From positions 248,001-312,000 of the forward strand of contig JARUPY010000189.1 of the NCBI GenBank assembly GCA_029817715.1: DNA of 64,000 nt, written 5' to 3'. Positions 27,366-39,231 of the stretch are shown here, piece after piece; within the stretch, counting starts at the first letter, position 1, and each line of letters opens with the position of its first letter. Below the pieces are notes generated by a model that was not told where the DNA came from, made no database searches, and saw only the letters and a program-made list of their open reading frames with translations. Both the position numbers and the translations under genes were made by a program. This DNA is from Melastoma dodecandrum. Taxonomy: Eukaryota > Streptophyta > Magnoliopsida > Myrtales > Melastomataceae.

Positions 27366-28371
27366 TGTTGACATGGCAAATAATTTTGGGCCTGGGCTTA
27401 GAACAGAAACCCAGTAATCACTCAAGTCATACTCCGAGTCGGCCCAAGATACAGTCGTCTAGGCCGACTCACGACGAAGTCGATTAGGTCGACCCATGAC
27501 GAAGTCGACTAGGTCGACTTATGACGAAGTCGACTAAGTCGATTTATGAACGGAGTCGACTAGGTCGACTCACGACGAAGGAATATGGTAATCAAAGTCA
27601 ACCAAGATGACTCGACAGTAGCTAAGTCTACTAGTAGGGTCAAGTCGACGGAATTCTGGATAAGTCGACCAAGTCGGTCGTAGTCCGTACAGATCAGTCA
27701 AGTCGACAAGGTTGGAATAAATTTATTCATTTTCAATCACGTTTGTTAAGGATCGTAACTGATCCTAATATCCAGGAACGTGATCCCATATATCAAGGAG
27801 GATGTTGAGACACTCCCACGATATTAGGGATCACGATCTATAACACGATCTGCAACACGATCTATCTGTTACGTGTTAAACACGTACATGTCCTCTATAA
27901 ATAACAGATGAATTTTTTAAGACAAGACACGACCATAAACAGCCAAAGCTCTGAAGTTTGTTCGTCAACCTTAGGAATTAGATACCTTGACCCGGTTTAT
28001 AGGTCGACTCCCCTTCCACCGACAGAGTGAGCTCGTAGGGCCTTTGTCGTCAACCCCCCGCCAGCGACACCACCGACGGAGTGAGCTCGTAGGGCCTTCG
28101 TCACAGCCTCCCGCCAGCGACCGCCACCGACGGAGCGAGCTTCCAAGGCCTTCGTCACAAGTTCTCCGCCGTCACAGGATTCCACATCGTTGTCACCACT
28201 TGCTCCCTTTTCGTTTTTTATGGCTGTAAGCCACTGTTCTTAATTCGTCAAGATTGTAAGACTTGCATTCTGTTTGAATAAAATTGTGCATCTTCTTACT
28301 GGCGACCACAATCCAATTCCTGTGAGTCCTTTGCCAAATATTTCCGACGTGATCCGTTCTATACGCGAACA
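27366..28371 (+). repeat. 5' LTR of the Tat element
   Basis: 1006 bp, ends TGTTGAC...GAACA. Contains a tandem array of about 25-bp units (about 27466-27580) built on AGTCGACTAGGTCGACT, and a TATA-like CTATAAATA at 27895-27903. The ORFs inside (for example 27987-28229) are repeat-derived. Confidence 0.95.
27895..27903 (+). promoter_or_regulatory. TATA box of the 5' LTR
   Basis: CTATAAATA, repeated at 39811-39819 in the 3' LTR. The position in the U3/R region fits the pol II promoter of the element. Confidence 0.65.
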
Positions 28372-28375
28372 CGTT

Positions 28376-28394
28376 TTTGGCGACCACAGTGGGA
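28376..28394 (+). other. Primer-binding site candidate of the Tat element
   Basis: TTGGCGACCACAGTGGGAG starts a few bases after the LTR end. Tat/Ogre elements use a TGGCGAC-type site; assignment to a specific tRNA (tRNA-Arg in relatives) is from family knowledge and unverified. Confidence 0.55.
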
Positions 28395-28420
28395 GAAGAG
28401 AAAAAAAATCTTAGTCTCAA

Positions 28421-31400
28421 ATGCCGAGAAATACTCGAAGTACTATTGGCCATGAGCCTCAGAATCCCTTAGATGGGGAAGACCAGGAACTTCCTCCGGG
28501 AATGGACTTGGAAGCGCCGACCCTAGGAGGCCAGGCAGCTACAAACCAGTCCACTTTTGATTCACATGCCCCGTCCGAATTTATTTCGAGACTGGAGTTC
28601 TACAAGGAATTGGGGGATGTGCGTCAGGAGTTGACTGATATGAAGGGTATTCTAATGGATGTCCAAACTCTAATAGGCGTCTTTCTGGCCCGAGAGACGA
28701 GGAAAGAGTGAGACCTCGTATGAGAGAGGCCCCCTTTAGGGAGTCTACGTTCATGGCAGACGCTCGTCGGACTGCTCAAGGGCCACGTAACGTGACTTTT
28801 GAGCAATCTGAGATAAGGACGAATGCTCTCTTTGAACCCGGGAATCTGGTTCCCCCTGGTCGACCCTCTTCTTCACGTAATCGACCAGCGAATACGTATT
28901 GGAATGAGGCAGAGGACTTCCAAGAGGAAACAGATCGGGGGGAGGATTTTATTCCGTCTCGTCGCCCTGGAAAAGAGCCATTGGTCGACGCAGTTGGAGA
29001 CCCCTATGAGCCTGGACCCCGGAGTAGTAATCATCGTGAGGAGCCTTCATTTTATGTAAGGGATCCAACGAGCCAAACAATGGGAGAAAGGCCTCCGTAT
29101 AGCCCGTTAAGGCCAACTCGACTCGCAGGGCAGGGGCCGATAGGCGGTGTACCCCCAGACTTAAGAGAGGCCATAACTCAGGTTATAGAGCAAGTCGTTC
29201 CCGGAATAGCTCGGCGAGATGACACCTGTTTATACAGGTCTCCTTATCCTGCGTACATTGATAGGGATTTCCCTTTACCTAGAGGTTATAGGGTGCCCGA
29301 CTTCACTCGCTTCTGCGGGCGAAGATGAAATGACTCCACTTGAGCATATTGCTCGCTTCATCCATCAACTTGGCGAGGCGGCCGGGAATGACTTCTGGAA
29401 ACTAAAGCTTTTCCCGAACTCATTAACCGGGGATGCCTTTACCTGGTATGCAAGTTTGCCGTCGGGGTCAGTAGCTTCATGGACTCAGATGCAGTCCATG
29501 TTTGTTAAAACCTTTGCTCGACTCGATACCCCCATGTCGATGTTTGAGGTTATGCGCCTTAGGCAGGCTAATGGGGAACACCCGGGGCAGTTTTTAATGA
29601 AACTTAGAAAGGCCTTATTACGGTGTAGGCCTCCCATACCGGAGAAAGACCAGTTGCTCCTCGCATTAAATGCGTTGTCCATTCCTTTCCGGAAAAAGCT
29701 ACAAGGGGAGCGCTTTGCCGATCTATATGATTTGGCAAGGAGAGCCACTGAGTACTATCAGCTCCTAACAGAAGAGGCCAAGCTTACTCGAGCCTACCAA
29801 GTCGATACTTATGAAGTCGACGTGGCCGAGTTTGTTAAGGGAGAGTCGACTATATGTGACCCCTTGACTAGGAAAAATTCTAAAGCTAAAGCCTCCCAGA
29901 AAAATGCCGAGGAAAGGAAATACTTCTTCGACACAGATAAAGTCGACGCCATTTTTGACTGGCTTTATCAAAAGAAAAGGATCAGGCTTAAGCCTGGTCA
30001 TCGAGTCCCTCAGACAGAAAGGGAAAAAAGTAGGAATTACTGCAAGTGGCATGGTTCCTTCACCCATACTACCAAGGACTGCCTGTCCTTTAGAAATATA
30101 ATTCAGGATTTAATAGAGTCTAAAGAGCTCTGTTTTCCTGAAGTCGATGAAGTCGCCATGGTGGATGATAATCCATTTGGCGACGAAGTCGCCATTCATA
30201 CATTTGATATATTTGACACTGAGGTTAACCTTGTAGAAGTCATTAACGACTCTGCTATACCCTCGCAGGATTTGCAAGCAACTGGCGAGACCTTGGTGGC
30301 TGAGCGTGGGGTTTTCATCCTGCCGAAGGGAAGGGACAAGTGGCTTTGCCACTGGCACCTGAACGACACTCACACGACGGTTCAATGCCACACATTTAAG
30401 AAGTGCCTGTTGGACAGTAAGACAGAAGACTGGTATGACCTGACCCCTTTCGAGGAAGCAGCAATGTCGTTGACTACCCCCCGAGGACCTTCTCACGTCC
30501 TCAAAAGTCCTCCTAGTGTGGATCGCCGACTGGCTTCGCGAGAAGGAAGAGGAGGTTCCCAGGGGCATAGGGGGAATGGAGAGGCAGCCGCCCGGGGTAC
30601 GGAACGCCCGGCACGGCGACTTGAGTTTATGGACTCGTCTGGCCATAACCCTGTCAAGCAGGGGTACACTAGGACTACCCCTGTCAAGGAGATAAGACCC
30701 GTGGAAGAGTATAAGGGAGTAGACCGACCCCAACAGGCTGCAAGTCGCAGGCCTCGATATGCGTCACAGACAGTCGACCCCCAGGAATTGCGGAGGGGAC
30801 CTCCTATCGCCCAATTCTTGGACGAGAAGCTATTGTGCCAGAAATGCAAGCTGATCGCCCACAATCGGATACTTATTACCCAGCTCTGCACAGCATGCTG
30901 CGTCAACTATTTCTTGCGGCTGGTCGACTTGTCCGCAAAAGGGGAGATGCTGGTGAAAGCGGTCCGCCCCGAGGGTACAGGTAATTCGAACCCTAGCAAA
31001 CCTTCCTCGAATAGACCAGAAAATACTCCAGTGCAGGTGGGATATGACCTAGTCGACGGCAGATTCGTGGAGGTAAGCCGACTCCCTTTTGGTTCTAAGA
31101 AACCAAAATTCGTCAAAGCCCTTAACCCTTCGTCTCAATGGCAGAAGGTGGAAAGGAAGGTTGCACTCCCCTTAAGGGCTCAAAAGAGAAAGGAAAGGCG
31201 TCTAAGTCATGCCCAAAAAAGACCTAGGATGACCCCTGCGATGCCACCCTCGGAAGGGAACCAAGCCGTAGAGAAACAAGTCGCGGAGCCTGAACGGGTC
31301 GAGTCTACTGATTACTCGGAAAACCCGGGCTCAAGCTTCGACTACACTCCTCTACGAGGAGACAGGCCCTGCGACTTCAACGCAGAACAAGGGCCCCTTG

Positions 31401-32317
31401 TGAGCTGTAACGCTCTCACCTTTCCTGCGGAGTTCACCTGCAACGACAAGTCGGAGGCGCCGAAAGGTAAAACCCTAGACTCTAAGGTCACTTCTTTTCC
31501 ATCTGGCTTCCCTCTGCACTGGCTGAGGAAACCATCGGATCGCATGAAACAGCACATGCACTCGTTATACATCGCAGCCACCTTTGACGGTGTTTTGGTG
31601 GGTCGAGTCTTAATAGACAACGGCGCCACCGTCAATGTTCTCCCACTCACCAAGTTTAGACTACTTGGGTACAAGTCTAGCGAGTTGGTGCGAACCGACG
31701 TGGCTGTAAGCGGCTTTAATGGGAGGAAGTCCGAATGCCTGGGGATATGCTCTGTGCATTTAGGCGTTGGAAGACACGAGCAGGAAACTGCTTTCTTCGT
31801 AATTGACATAGCCCCTTCGTTTAATGCGCTTTTGGGACGCGATTGGCTTCATAAAGCCGCCGCGATCCCATCGACTTTGCATAGGGAGTTGATTTTATGG
31901 CTTGACTCTGAAATAGAGACTATCAGGGCTGATGAATACTCCTGTTGTGACAAGGGCATTTTACATGCAGAAACATGCAAGACGATCAAGGACCTCACCC
32001 TGGATCAACGCTACAAGCTAGGAGACCCTACTGTCGGACCCCTAGGTGAACCCTCCGGGAAGTTCGACTTCATTGTGAGCTATGGCACCTCTCACCCCAA
32101 GCCTGATGAGGGGTCAATCGTGCCGACAGGATGGGGGGCCGACTTCACGGACAAGGACATAGATGAGGTCCTGCAGGAAGTAGTCCCGACCAAGGATGAA
32201 GGCGAGACAGACAACAGTCCTAATGGCGACAAGGGGGAGGCGCCTAAGAGCCAGGAAAGTGCTGCGACGGAGTTGGAGCCCGATAGACTCCTGCACGAAG
32301 GGGTGTATGGACAGTGA
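28421..32317 (+). pseudogene. gag-protease of the Tat element, two frame breaks
   Basis: ATG 28421 (MPRNTRSTIG) opens a 96-codon frame. Coding then shifts to another frame at about 28705 and back at about 29315, where one extra base separates FTRFCG from GEDEMTPLEH. From there the frame is open to 32317. The capsid region is at about 29340-29800 (KLFPNSLTGD, WTQMQSMFVKTFARLD). Knuckle-like CKWHGSFTHTTKDC (about 30040) and CHWHLNDTHTTVQCH (about 30350) segments follow. The aspartic protease has an LIDNGATVNVLP site at about 31610; DNG in place of DSG/DTG also occurs in Ogre relatives. It ends in an acidic linker. The products would form the particle and mature the polyprotein. Confidence 0.9.
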
Positions 32318-35300
32318 CGAAGGAAGAGGCTATGCAGTCGCTGATATCCTCCAGCGACTTCAGGAGTATGTTAGGAAGTCTAGGAAATTAGGTTGCCAAA
32401 TAAGCAATGTAAATGCTGAGGCTAGCTTATCTAAGTCCATTGATACCGACTTAGGCGGTGTCCAGGGTCGCGAGTCACTTATGATGCCATGTGACCCGCT
32501 TGTAAGTATCAATTTAGGCGAGGAATCTAGCCCTCGGATCGTTTTCGTTAGTTCTTCAATGAATAAAGAACTTTTCAATTCTATTAAGGCTACTCTTGAA
32601 GAATTCAAGGACTGTTTCGCCTGGGACTATACTGAAATGCCTGGCCTAGATCGCCGACTTGTAGAACATAAGTTGCCAATCAAAGCAGGATTTAAACCAG
32701 TCCAACAGACACCAAGGAGAATGACTCATGAAGTCACTCAGGCAGTATTCGAAGAAGTCAAGAAGCTCTTTAAAGCTGGGTATATAAGAACATCGAGGTA
32801 CACCGAGTGGATATCCAGCATAGTCCCTGTCATAAAAAAGAATGGCAAGATTAGAGTCTGCATCGACTTCAGAGACCTAAATCGTGCTACTCCAAAGGAT
32901 GAATATCCCATGCCCATTGCAGACGACTTAGTCGATAAGACTACAGGGCACCAAATTATGTCATTCATGGATGGTTTCTCAGGATATAACCAAATTTTCT
33001 TGGCTGAGGAAGATATCCATAAAACCGCGTTCAGATGTCCCTTAGGCATTTTCGAGTGGGTAGTCATGCCGTTTGGGCTTAAAAACGCAGGTGCAACCTA
33101 CCAACGAGCCATGAACGCCATTTTTTATGCTTCGATTGCCAAAACAGTCGAGGTATACATAGATGATATAGTGGTCAAATCAAAAGATGAGAGGTCGCAT
33201 GTTAATGATCTTAGGAATGCTTTCATCCAAATGAGAAAGCATCAGCTCAAACTAAACCCTCTCAAATGTGCTTTTGGAGTAAGAGCAGGACATTTCCTAG
33301 GGTTCCTAGTTCATCAACGTGGCATAGAAGTCGACCAGAACAAAGTGAATGCCATTCAAAGATTGAACCCTCCGAGTAACAAGAAACAGTTACAGGCTTT
33401 CTTAGGAAAGGTCAATTATCTCAGGCGATTTATTGGTAACGTCGCTAGACGGACAGAAGTCTTCTCGACTTTACTAAAGGCAAAGGGAAACTTTGTGTGG
33501 AGCGACGAACACCAAAAGGCATTTGAAGGCTTAAAGGAGTATTTAATGAAGCCGCCTGTGCTTGCCCCTCCTCGGTTAGGAAAGCCCTATCTGCTTTACG
33601 TGGCAGCGACTGAATCAGTCATCGGAGCCATGTTAGCCCAAGAGGCGGAGGACAAAACTGAGAGAGCGGTCTACTATTTGTCAAGACAACTAACCGCTAC
33701 AGAAAAACGCTATACAATTAAGGAGAAGTTATGCCTGTCAGTCTTTTATACTGTTACTAAGCTAAGACATTATATTGGATCCCAAGAGGTTCATGTCATT
33801 ACCAAGTCTCCAGTCATAAAGTACTTTTTCGAAAGTCCCCTACTGACTGGGAGAATTAGTAAATGGAGTTTAGTGCTATCCGCGTATGATCTACGATTCA
33901 AATCCCAACAGTCGGTGAAAGGACAGGCTCTAGCCGACTTCTTGGTGAGTCACGATCCATCTGTATCAATCGACCAAGAAGAATCCCTTGAGGACATCTG
34001 GCAGGGTTGGTTTGATGGATCTTCGGCGAAATCCGGCGTAGGTATAGGCCTTCGTATACTTTCGCCACTAGGGAAAGATGTTCGTCTAGCGTATCGCTTG
34101 ACGGCAACTCACACCAACAATGCGACTGAATATGAAGCTTTGATCACGCTCCTGAAGGAACTATTAACCTTGGGAGCCAAGAAAGCCACAGTGATGGGGG
34201 ACTCTCAACTGGTGATTAACCAGATGAATGGTACTTCTATATGCCAAGAGAAACTCACACCCTATCATCAAGTCGCCCGCAAGCTAGTCGAGCGATTTGA
34301 GGCGATCACTTTCCTCTTTGTAGGTCGAGGGGAAAATACCATCGCTAACGACTTAGCCCAAAAGGCTTCAGGATACAAGGCCAAAAGAGGAAGCGATTGT
34401 ATCCTAGAAATAGTTTCCCACCTAGTTCCCCAAAGCGACGCGTTCGCTCTGGACATAATGACAAGCGATAAGGATTGGAGGAAGCCAATCACCGACTTCC
34501 TTTCTGACCCAACACAAAATGCGAGCCAAAGAATTAAGACTCAGGCTTTGTCGTACACCCTTATAGATGGGGTACTTTACAGAAAGACCAAGGAAGGAGT
34601 CATGTTAAGGTGTGTCGACTTAGACGAAGCGACCCCAATTATGTTAGAGACTCATCAGGGGTTATGCGGATCTCACCAATCTGGCACCAAAATGTCTTGA
34701 ACTATCCAAAGACATGGTTTTTACTGGCCATCAATGCTAAAGAACTGCATAGAAATGGCTAGGGGATGCCAAGAGTGCCAAAAACATGGTCCGGTGACAA
34801 AGGCCCCAGCGTCCGACTTGGTCTCAGTCATCAAGCCTTGGCCATTTAGGTCTTGGGCTTTAGATATAATCGGGGAAATCCATCCGCACTCAAGTAAAGG
34901 TGACGCCTATGTTCTAGTCGCCACCGATTATTTTACTAAATGGGTCGAGGCTCAGGTTTATAAGAAGATCGATCATAAAGAAGTGATCGATTTTCTCAAA
35001 TCATCCATCATCTATAGATTTGGAATTCCCCAGAATATTGTAGTGGACAATGGCACCGCTTTCAATAATGAGAAAATGCGAGAATTCGCTACGGAGTTTA
35101 GTTTCTCAATCACCAACTCAACACCTTATTATCCTCAGGCGAATGGACAGGCTGAAGCTACCAATAAACTCATAAAGAACAATATTCAGAAAATGGTTGG
35201 TGCAAATCCAAGAGGATGGCACAAACTATTACAAGACACTTTGTGGGCTTTAAGGGTTACTAAGAGAGAAAGCACAGGGGAAACCCCTTTTTCACTAGTA

Positions 35301-35705
35301 TATGGGCAAGACGCCGTCCTACCTATTGAGGTTCGATACAAGTCGCTCAGGGTAACTCACCCTGATTTACAAGACGAGGCAATGTACCTCGCTTTGGAAG
35401 AATTAGAGAAGAAGCGAATTGATGTAATAGACCGACTCGAGGTGCATAAACAAAGGATTGCTAGGCATTATAACAAAAGGGTTGTCCATAAGCACTTTAA
35501 AGTGGGCGACTTGGTTTGGAAGATGGTGCTCCCCCTTAAATCGAAAGACCAAGTTTTGGGTAAATTGTCCCCTAATTGGGAAGGTCCATATGAGGTATGT
35601 GAAACATACTCATCTAATAGTTATCGGCTTATGATGAGAAGTGGGGTCAGACATCCATTAAAGGTTAATGGTAAATATCTCAAACCCTATCGCGCGACTA
35701 TCTAG
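32310..35705 (+). pseudogene. pol of the Tat element: RT, RNase H, second RNase H, integrase; one internal stop
   Basis: It lies in a different frame from the protease; the join is near 32305. RT has FRDLNRATPKDEYPMP, VMPFGLKNAGATYQ and an intact YIDD box (about 33160). A first RNase H follows (LYVAATESVIGAMLAQE, about 33595), then a second, archaeal-type RNase H (WFDGSSAKSGVGIG at about 34010; NNATEYEAL; MGDSQLVINQMNG). This duplication is characteristic of Tat. A TGA at 34698-34700, where Trp is expected, interrupts the integrase zinc-binding region. The frame then continues with CQECQKH, and the catalytic D, D, E in LDIIGEI, VVDNGTAFNN and QANGQAEATNK, up to 35705. Apart from that single stop the catalytic residues look intact. 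Confidence 0.93.
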
Positions 35706-36175
35706 GAAGCTCACCATAAAATCCTAAAACAAATGACTCCATTAATTTTGGAAGCGCTTAATTCCTAAGAAATCGCGCTAGGCTTCAGTAACGCTGTCTG
35801 GAAGAATGAATTGTGCGTAGTGGGCAGAAATTCATTTGAGACACAATGCACTTGATTTATTGAGTAAAACAAAAACAATGGAATTGCATTGTTCTTTGAT
35901 TACAAATCTAATTTCCATAACCCGCCAACTTCTTTGAAATCGAGGACAAGGGATTCACGAGCTCGTCGCTTCGCGTTCACCTTGTTTCGCTGGGCATAAA
36001 GGTCGACGACCTTTTCTCTATCCTTCTCAGCATTGGCCTCCAGCTCCTCGATTTCTTGAGTATTGATCGACGCGAGCTGCCGAGTCAGGTCATTCTTGAG
36101 GTTCGTATAGAACTTTATTTGTCTCTCTGCCTCGGTCAGCTTCTCTTGCACGTCGACCAAACGTTGGTGGGCGTC
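35706..36175. other. Spacer between pol and the antisense gene; holds a minus-strand continuation of its frame
   Basis: After the TAG at 36176-36178 the antisense frame stays open for a further 92 codons on the minus strand (down to 35900). It encodes a heptad-like, Glu/Lys-rich segment (QEKLTEAERQIKFYTNLKN). No plus-strand gene is seen. Confidence 0.6.
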
Positions 36176-39056
36176 CTACGCAGCTTTAGAGGCCTGCCCT
36201 CGAGCTTTATTAATCGACTGAATCTTCGAGTCAGTCGATTCCAAGGTGAGCAGGTCGGCGTCGTAATCCCTCCAGCGGGTCCAATACGTCGACCTGAAGC
36301 TCTTGCAGGCCCCCAATATTTCGTCCGTGACCCGAGGGGATGCCTCGATTCTCTTCAACAGCTTCTGCATCCTCCTAAATTCGTTGACGCCTAAGGGGTC
36401 GATGAGCAGAAGTTGGCAAAGTTCTTCGATATCCTCGTGAAGCTTCTCCCACGGGTCTTTGGTTGAACTAGAAGTCGCTGCAGCAGGATCCTGAAGAATA
36501 AGAGGCAAAATGTTGTTAAACAATACCCTAAAAAGGCCAACGACCTCGTGCGATCGAGTACTTACCTCTGGAGGCAATATATCCCCAGAGCTCTCGTCCG
36601 AAGAAGAAGGGGGAGTAGGAATCTTTTGTCGGCCAGCAGGCACCTTCACCCTCTTCGGACGAACCTATAAGGAAGGATACAAGTACCCCAGTTAAAATCG
36701 CAATGATAATACTATGTTCTGTTTAAAACAAGAACACATACCATCGCTGGTGTAGGAGTTTGGACTGGAGGACAAGGAATAGCTTGGTCTTCCTCCTCAC
36801 GAGTCGACCGAGTCGGTGGGTCGACCAGGATCGCGACATCCAGAGCAGCCTGTTCTTCTTGAACCAAGGCCTTAGGGATATGCCGTTCCTGAAACAGAGT
36901 ATGATGCAGAACCGAAAGTTCATATATGAACTAAAGTAATGATACACCAGCTTAGAATTAAACTCACCTTGGCGACTGAAGCCTTTGAACTTTTGTCTAA
37001 GGCATGGGAAATAAGCTGGTCGTCATCCTCATCTGAAGCCTCTCCCTAGACAATATAGTATGGGTTAGATATGAAAACTCAAAACAAAAACTGGAGTCAT
37101 CAGAGTCATACCTCTGCGGTCGGCCTTTGTGGAGCGTCGACTGCAGCTGAAGACGCTGGCACCGCAGCTGGTGTCTTGGTCGATGGGGTCGCCGCTGCAA
37201 TAACTGGCGACCTAGGAGAGGAAGTCGCCGCTGGAGTCAACGCCTTCACCAGTCTCTTCCTCTGAGACAGAGGCACCTCTTCAAGATCTTCTGCCTCTTC
37301 CTCGGCCGCCTTGCGCTTTGGTGCGCTTTTAGATCGAGCCTTAGAGGGATCACCTTTGGCTACTTCCCTGGGGCTCGCAACTTTAGCCTTCCCCTTGCTG
37401 GTCGACTTGAGTTTAGAAGGAGCAGGAGCAAGGGGGGCTTTAGGCTTGGGTTTTCCAGAGCCCCGAGGAAGCAATGATCCTGAAAGAGGAGAAAAACTTA
37501 TGATTAGTATTAAGGACCCAATACTCTTAAAACAATGCTAAGTCCTTACCTCTTGCTTTAATATGCGCGTCATCGGTGTAAAAATCAGGTTCCTTGGAGA
37601 CCTCCAAGAAATGCATCAAGGCCCGCAACTCTTCGTATGTAGTCGACCACAGCACGGTGAAGAGCTGTGTGGCGAAACAGGAAGAAGTATCAGATGGGAA
37701 TTCCATCTGGGAGAGCTGCGCCTTGTGATTGAGCAAGTCGAGGATCTTCGAGTCGATCGACTTGCACACAATCTTCTTCATCCTGTCCCCATATAAGCCG
37801 CCGGCAGGGTAAGCGAGTGGAACTGCTACACTTTGGATAAACCCAAACTGCCTTGCATACAGTTGAGGGTTATAGACTTCAAAGGTCAGGCAGCCATCGA
37901 AAATAACTGGCAGATCTCTGCTGGTCAATACTCCATTCCAGAAGCCACGAGCAGTTTGAGGATTGATTTCTTGAGCAAGTGTCTTGCCGCCTGAAAAGGG
38001 TGCCCAGTCGCGTCGATCTACCCTGCCGAAGTCGACTATGTGCTTTAGATGGCCAGTGACCGATGTCATAAGCCATTGATCCTTACGCTGGCAGCACTGA
38101 TTTAGGATGCTTTCCCCATAATAGAAGGCTTCAGGGGGCGAAGAAGGGACCTTGAACCCAGTCAATCCCGGCATCCACATGGCTGACCAAAGATGAACTA
38201 GCCAGAGCAACCCTCCTGCTGGATGTCTTGGAAATGGCTTGATTTGAGACGTTGCTCTGTCCAGATCGTGATAAAGAAGACCCAAAATGAAGGGACCCCA
38301 GGAGATTTCTTCATCGGTCTCCCTCAGAAAATTGGCCACCGCATAAGAAGTGTGGCTAACTTTCTTCCCAGGGAAGCAATAGACGAATTTGCTCAACCAG
38401 GTGCTGAGGAACTCGACCTCTTCCTGGGTACCAAAACTTTCAGTCGACAACATCTCATCTGACCTCTTGCCTGCTGAGGCCATCTTCAGATGCCTATTCA
38501 CCACCTCCATGTACTGAAGGGCGCCCTTGGGATTAATATCGCCTGCCTGGGAGTACTGTCGAACAGGGCGGCCATTGATTTTGCACTTGGTCAAAATCTT
38601 CACATCTGCCAATGTAACTGACATAGGGCCTTCTGGGAAATAGAAGCAGTTCACGACAGAATTCCAGAAAGGCAGCATGGCCGAACAAACCCTGGGATCA
38701 CAGTTCTTATTTGCTACTGACATCCTAAAGAATCTCAAAATCCTCTGGTTCCTAAATCTCTCTGTAAAGTGCTCCTCCCACATCTCAAGCCAGTCTACCA
38801 TCTCAGACTTAGATGCAGATGGAAAACACAGGAAAGATCCCTGACCTTCCCAGTTGAGGGGATCGATGAAGTTGGGATGACAAATCGGGATGGGCTTCTC
38901 AGTGATGAGATAGTTGAGCGGCACCGTCGTCGGGAAAAGACGCTCTGGTAAGATAGGTCCAAGAGTGACGCCCGACCCCTGATCTTCTGCGACCGGAATG
39001 GGTCCGGTTGGCCACGCGCGCAGGTTATGGAACTCAAAAGACTTAAAAGTTGACAT
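36176..39056 (-). CDS. Antisense, six-exon plant-mobile-domain (PMD) protein inside the Tat element
   Basis: Exons (minus) are 37550-39056, 37112-37479, 36968-37045, 36742-36888, 36566-36664 and 36176-36490. All five introns are GT-AG, and the lengths sum to 2514 nt, exactly 838 codons with stop. The start is ATG 39056 (MSTFKSFEFHNL), the first ATG; the frame is open upstream without Met. Exon 1 holds a plant mobile domain (PF10536 type): PEGPMSVTLADVKILTKCKI at about residues 145-165, and WLSKFVYCFP then WGPFILGLLYHDLDRA. Exon 2 is a Lys/Ala/Pro-rich basic linker resembling a nuclear-localisation region. Later exons are acidic, Ser-rich and helical. Function is unknown; PMD proteins occur as host silencing factors (MAIL1/MAIN) and as genes carried by transposons. 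An early stop (TAG 36176) may truncate a coiled-coil tail. Confidence 0.82.
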
Positions 39057-39067
39057 CTTTTTTAGGA

Positions 39068-39078
39068 TCGAAGGAGTT
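39068..39078 (-). other. Leader region of the antisense gene
   Basis: Part of the short interval between the antisense ATG (39056) and its TATA-like box. The minus frame is open through it with only a TTG codon further up (39134), which supports starting at 39056. Confidence 0.35.
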
Positions 39079-39167
39079 TTGGCAAGGGAGACGAAGGGTT
39101 CGTTTCTTGGAGAAGATGGAGAAGTGTTGAGCAATGAAGAAAAGTGCGGGAAAAGAACGATGACTCT

Positions 39168-39178
39168 CCTTTATATAG
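39168..39178 (-). promoter_or_regulatory. TATA box for the antisense gene
   Basis: On the minus strand CTATATAAAGG lies about 112 bp upstream of ATG 39056 and 53 bp inside the 3' LTR boundary. It suggests the antisense gene has its own promoter rather than using the LTR. Confidence 0.6.
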
Positions 39179-39217
39179 GGTATGATTTCTGCTGAGTCAG
39201 CATAGCCAACCCAGCAT

Positions 39218-39231
39218 AAAAGGGGGGCTTA
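39218..39231 (+). other. Polypurine tract of the Tat element
   Basis: AAAAGGGGGGCTTA ends at the 3' LTR boundary. Confidence 0.75.

Noticed and set aside
27466..27580. Regular repeats resembling a CRISPR array
   Set aside because: Direct tandem units without unique spacers, inside a plant LTR.
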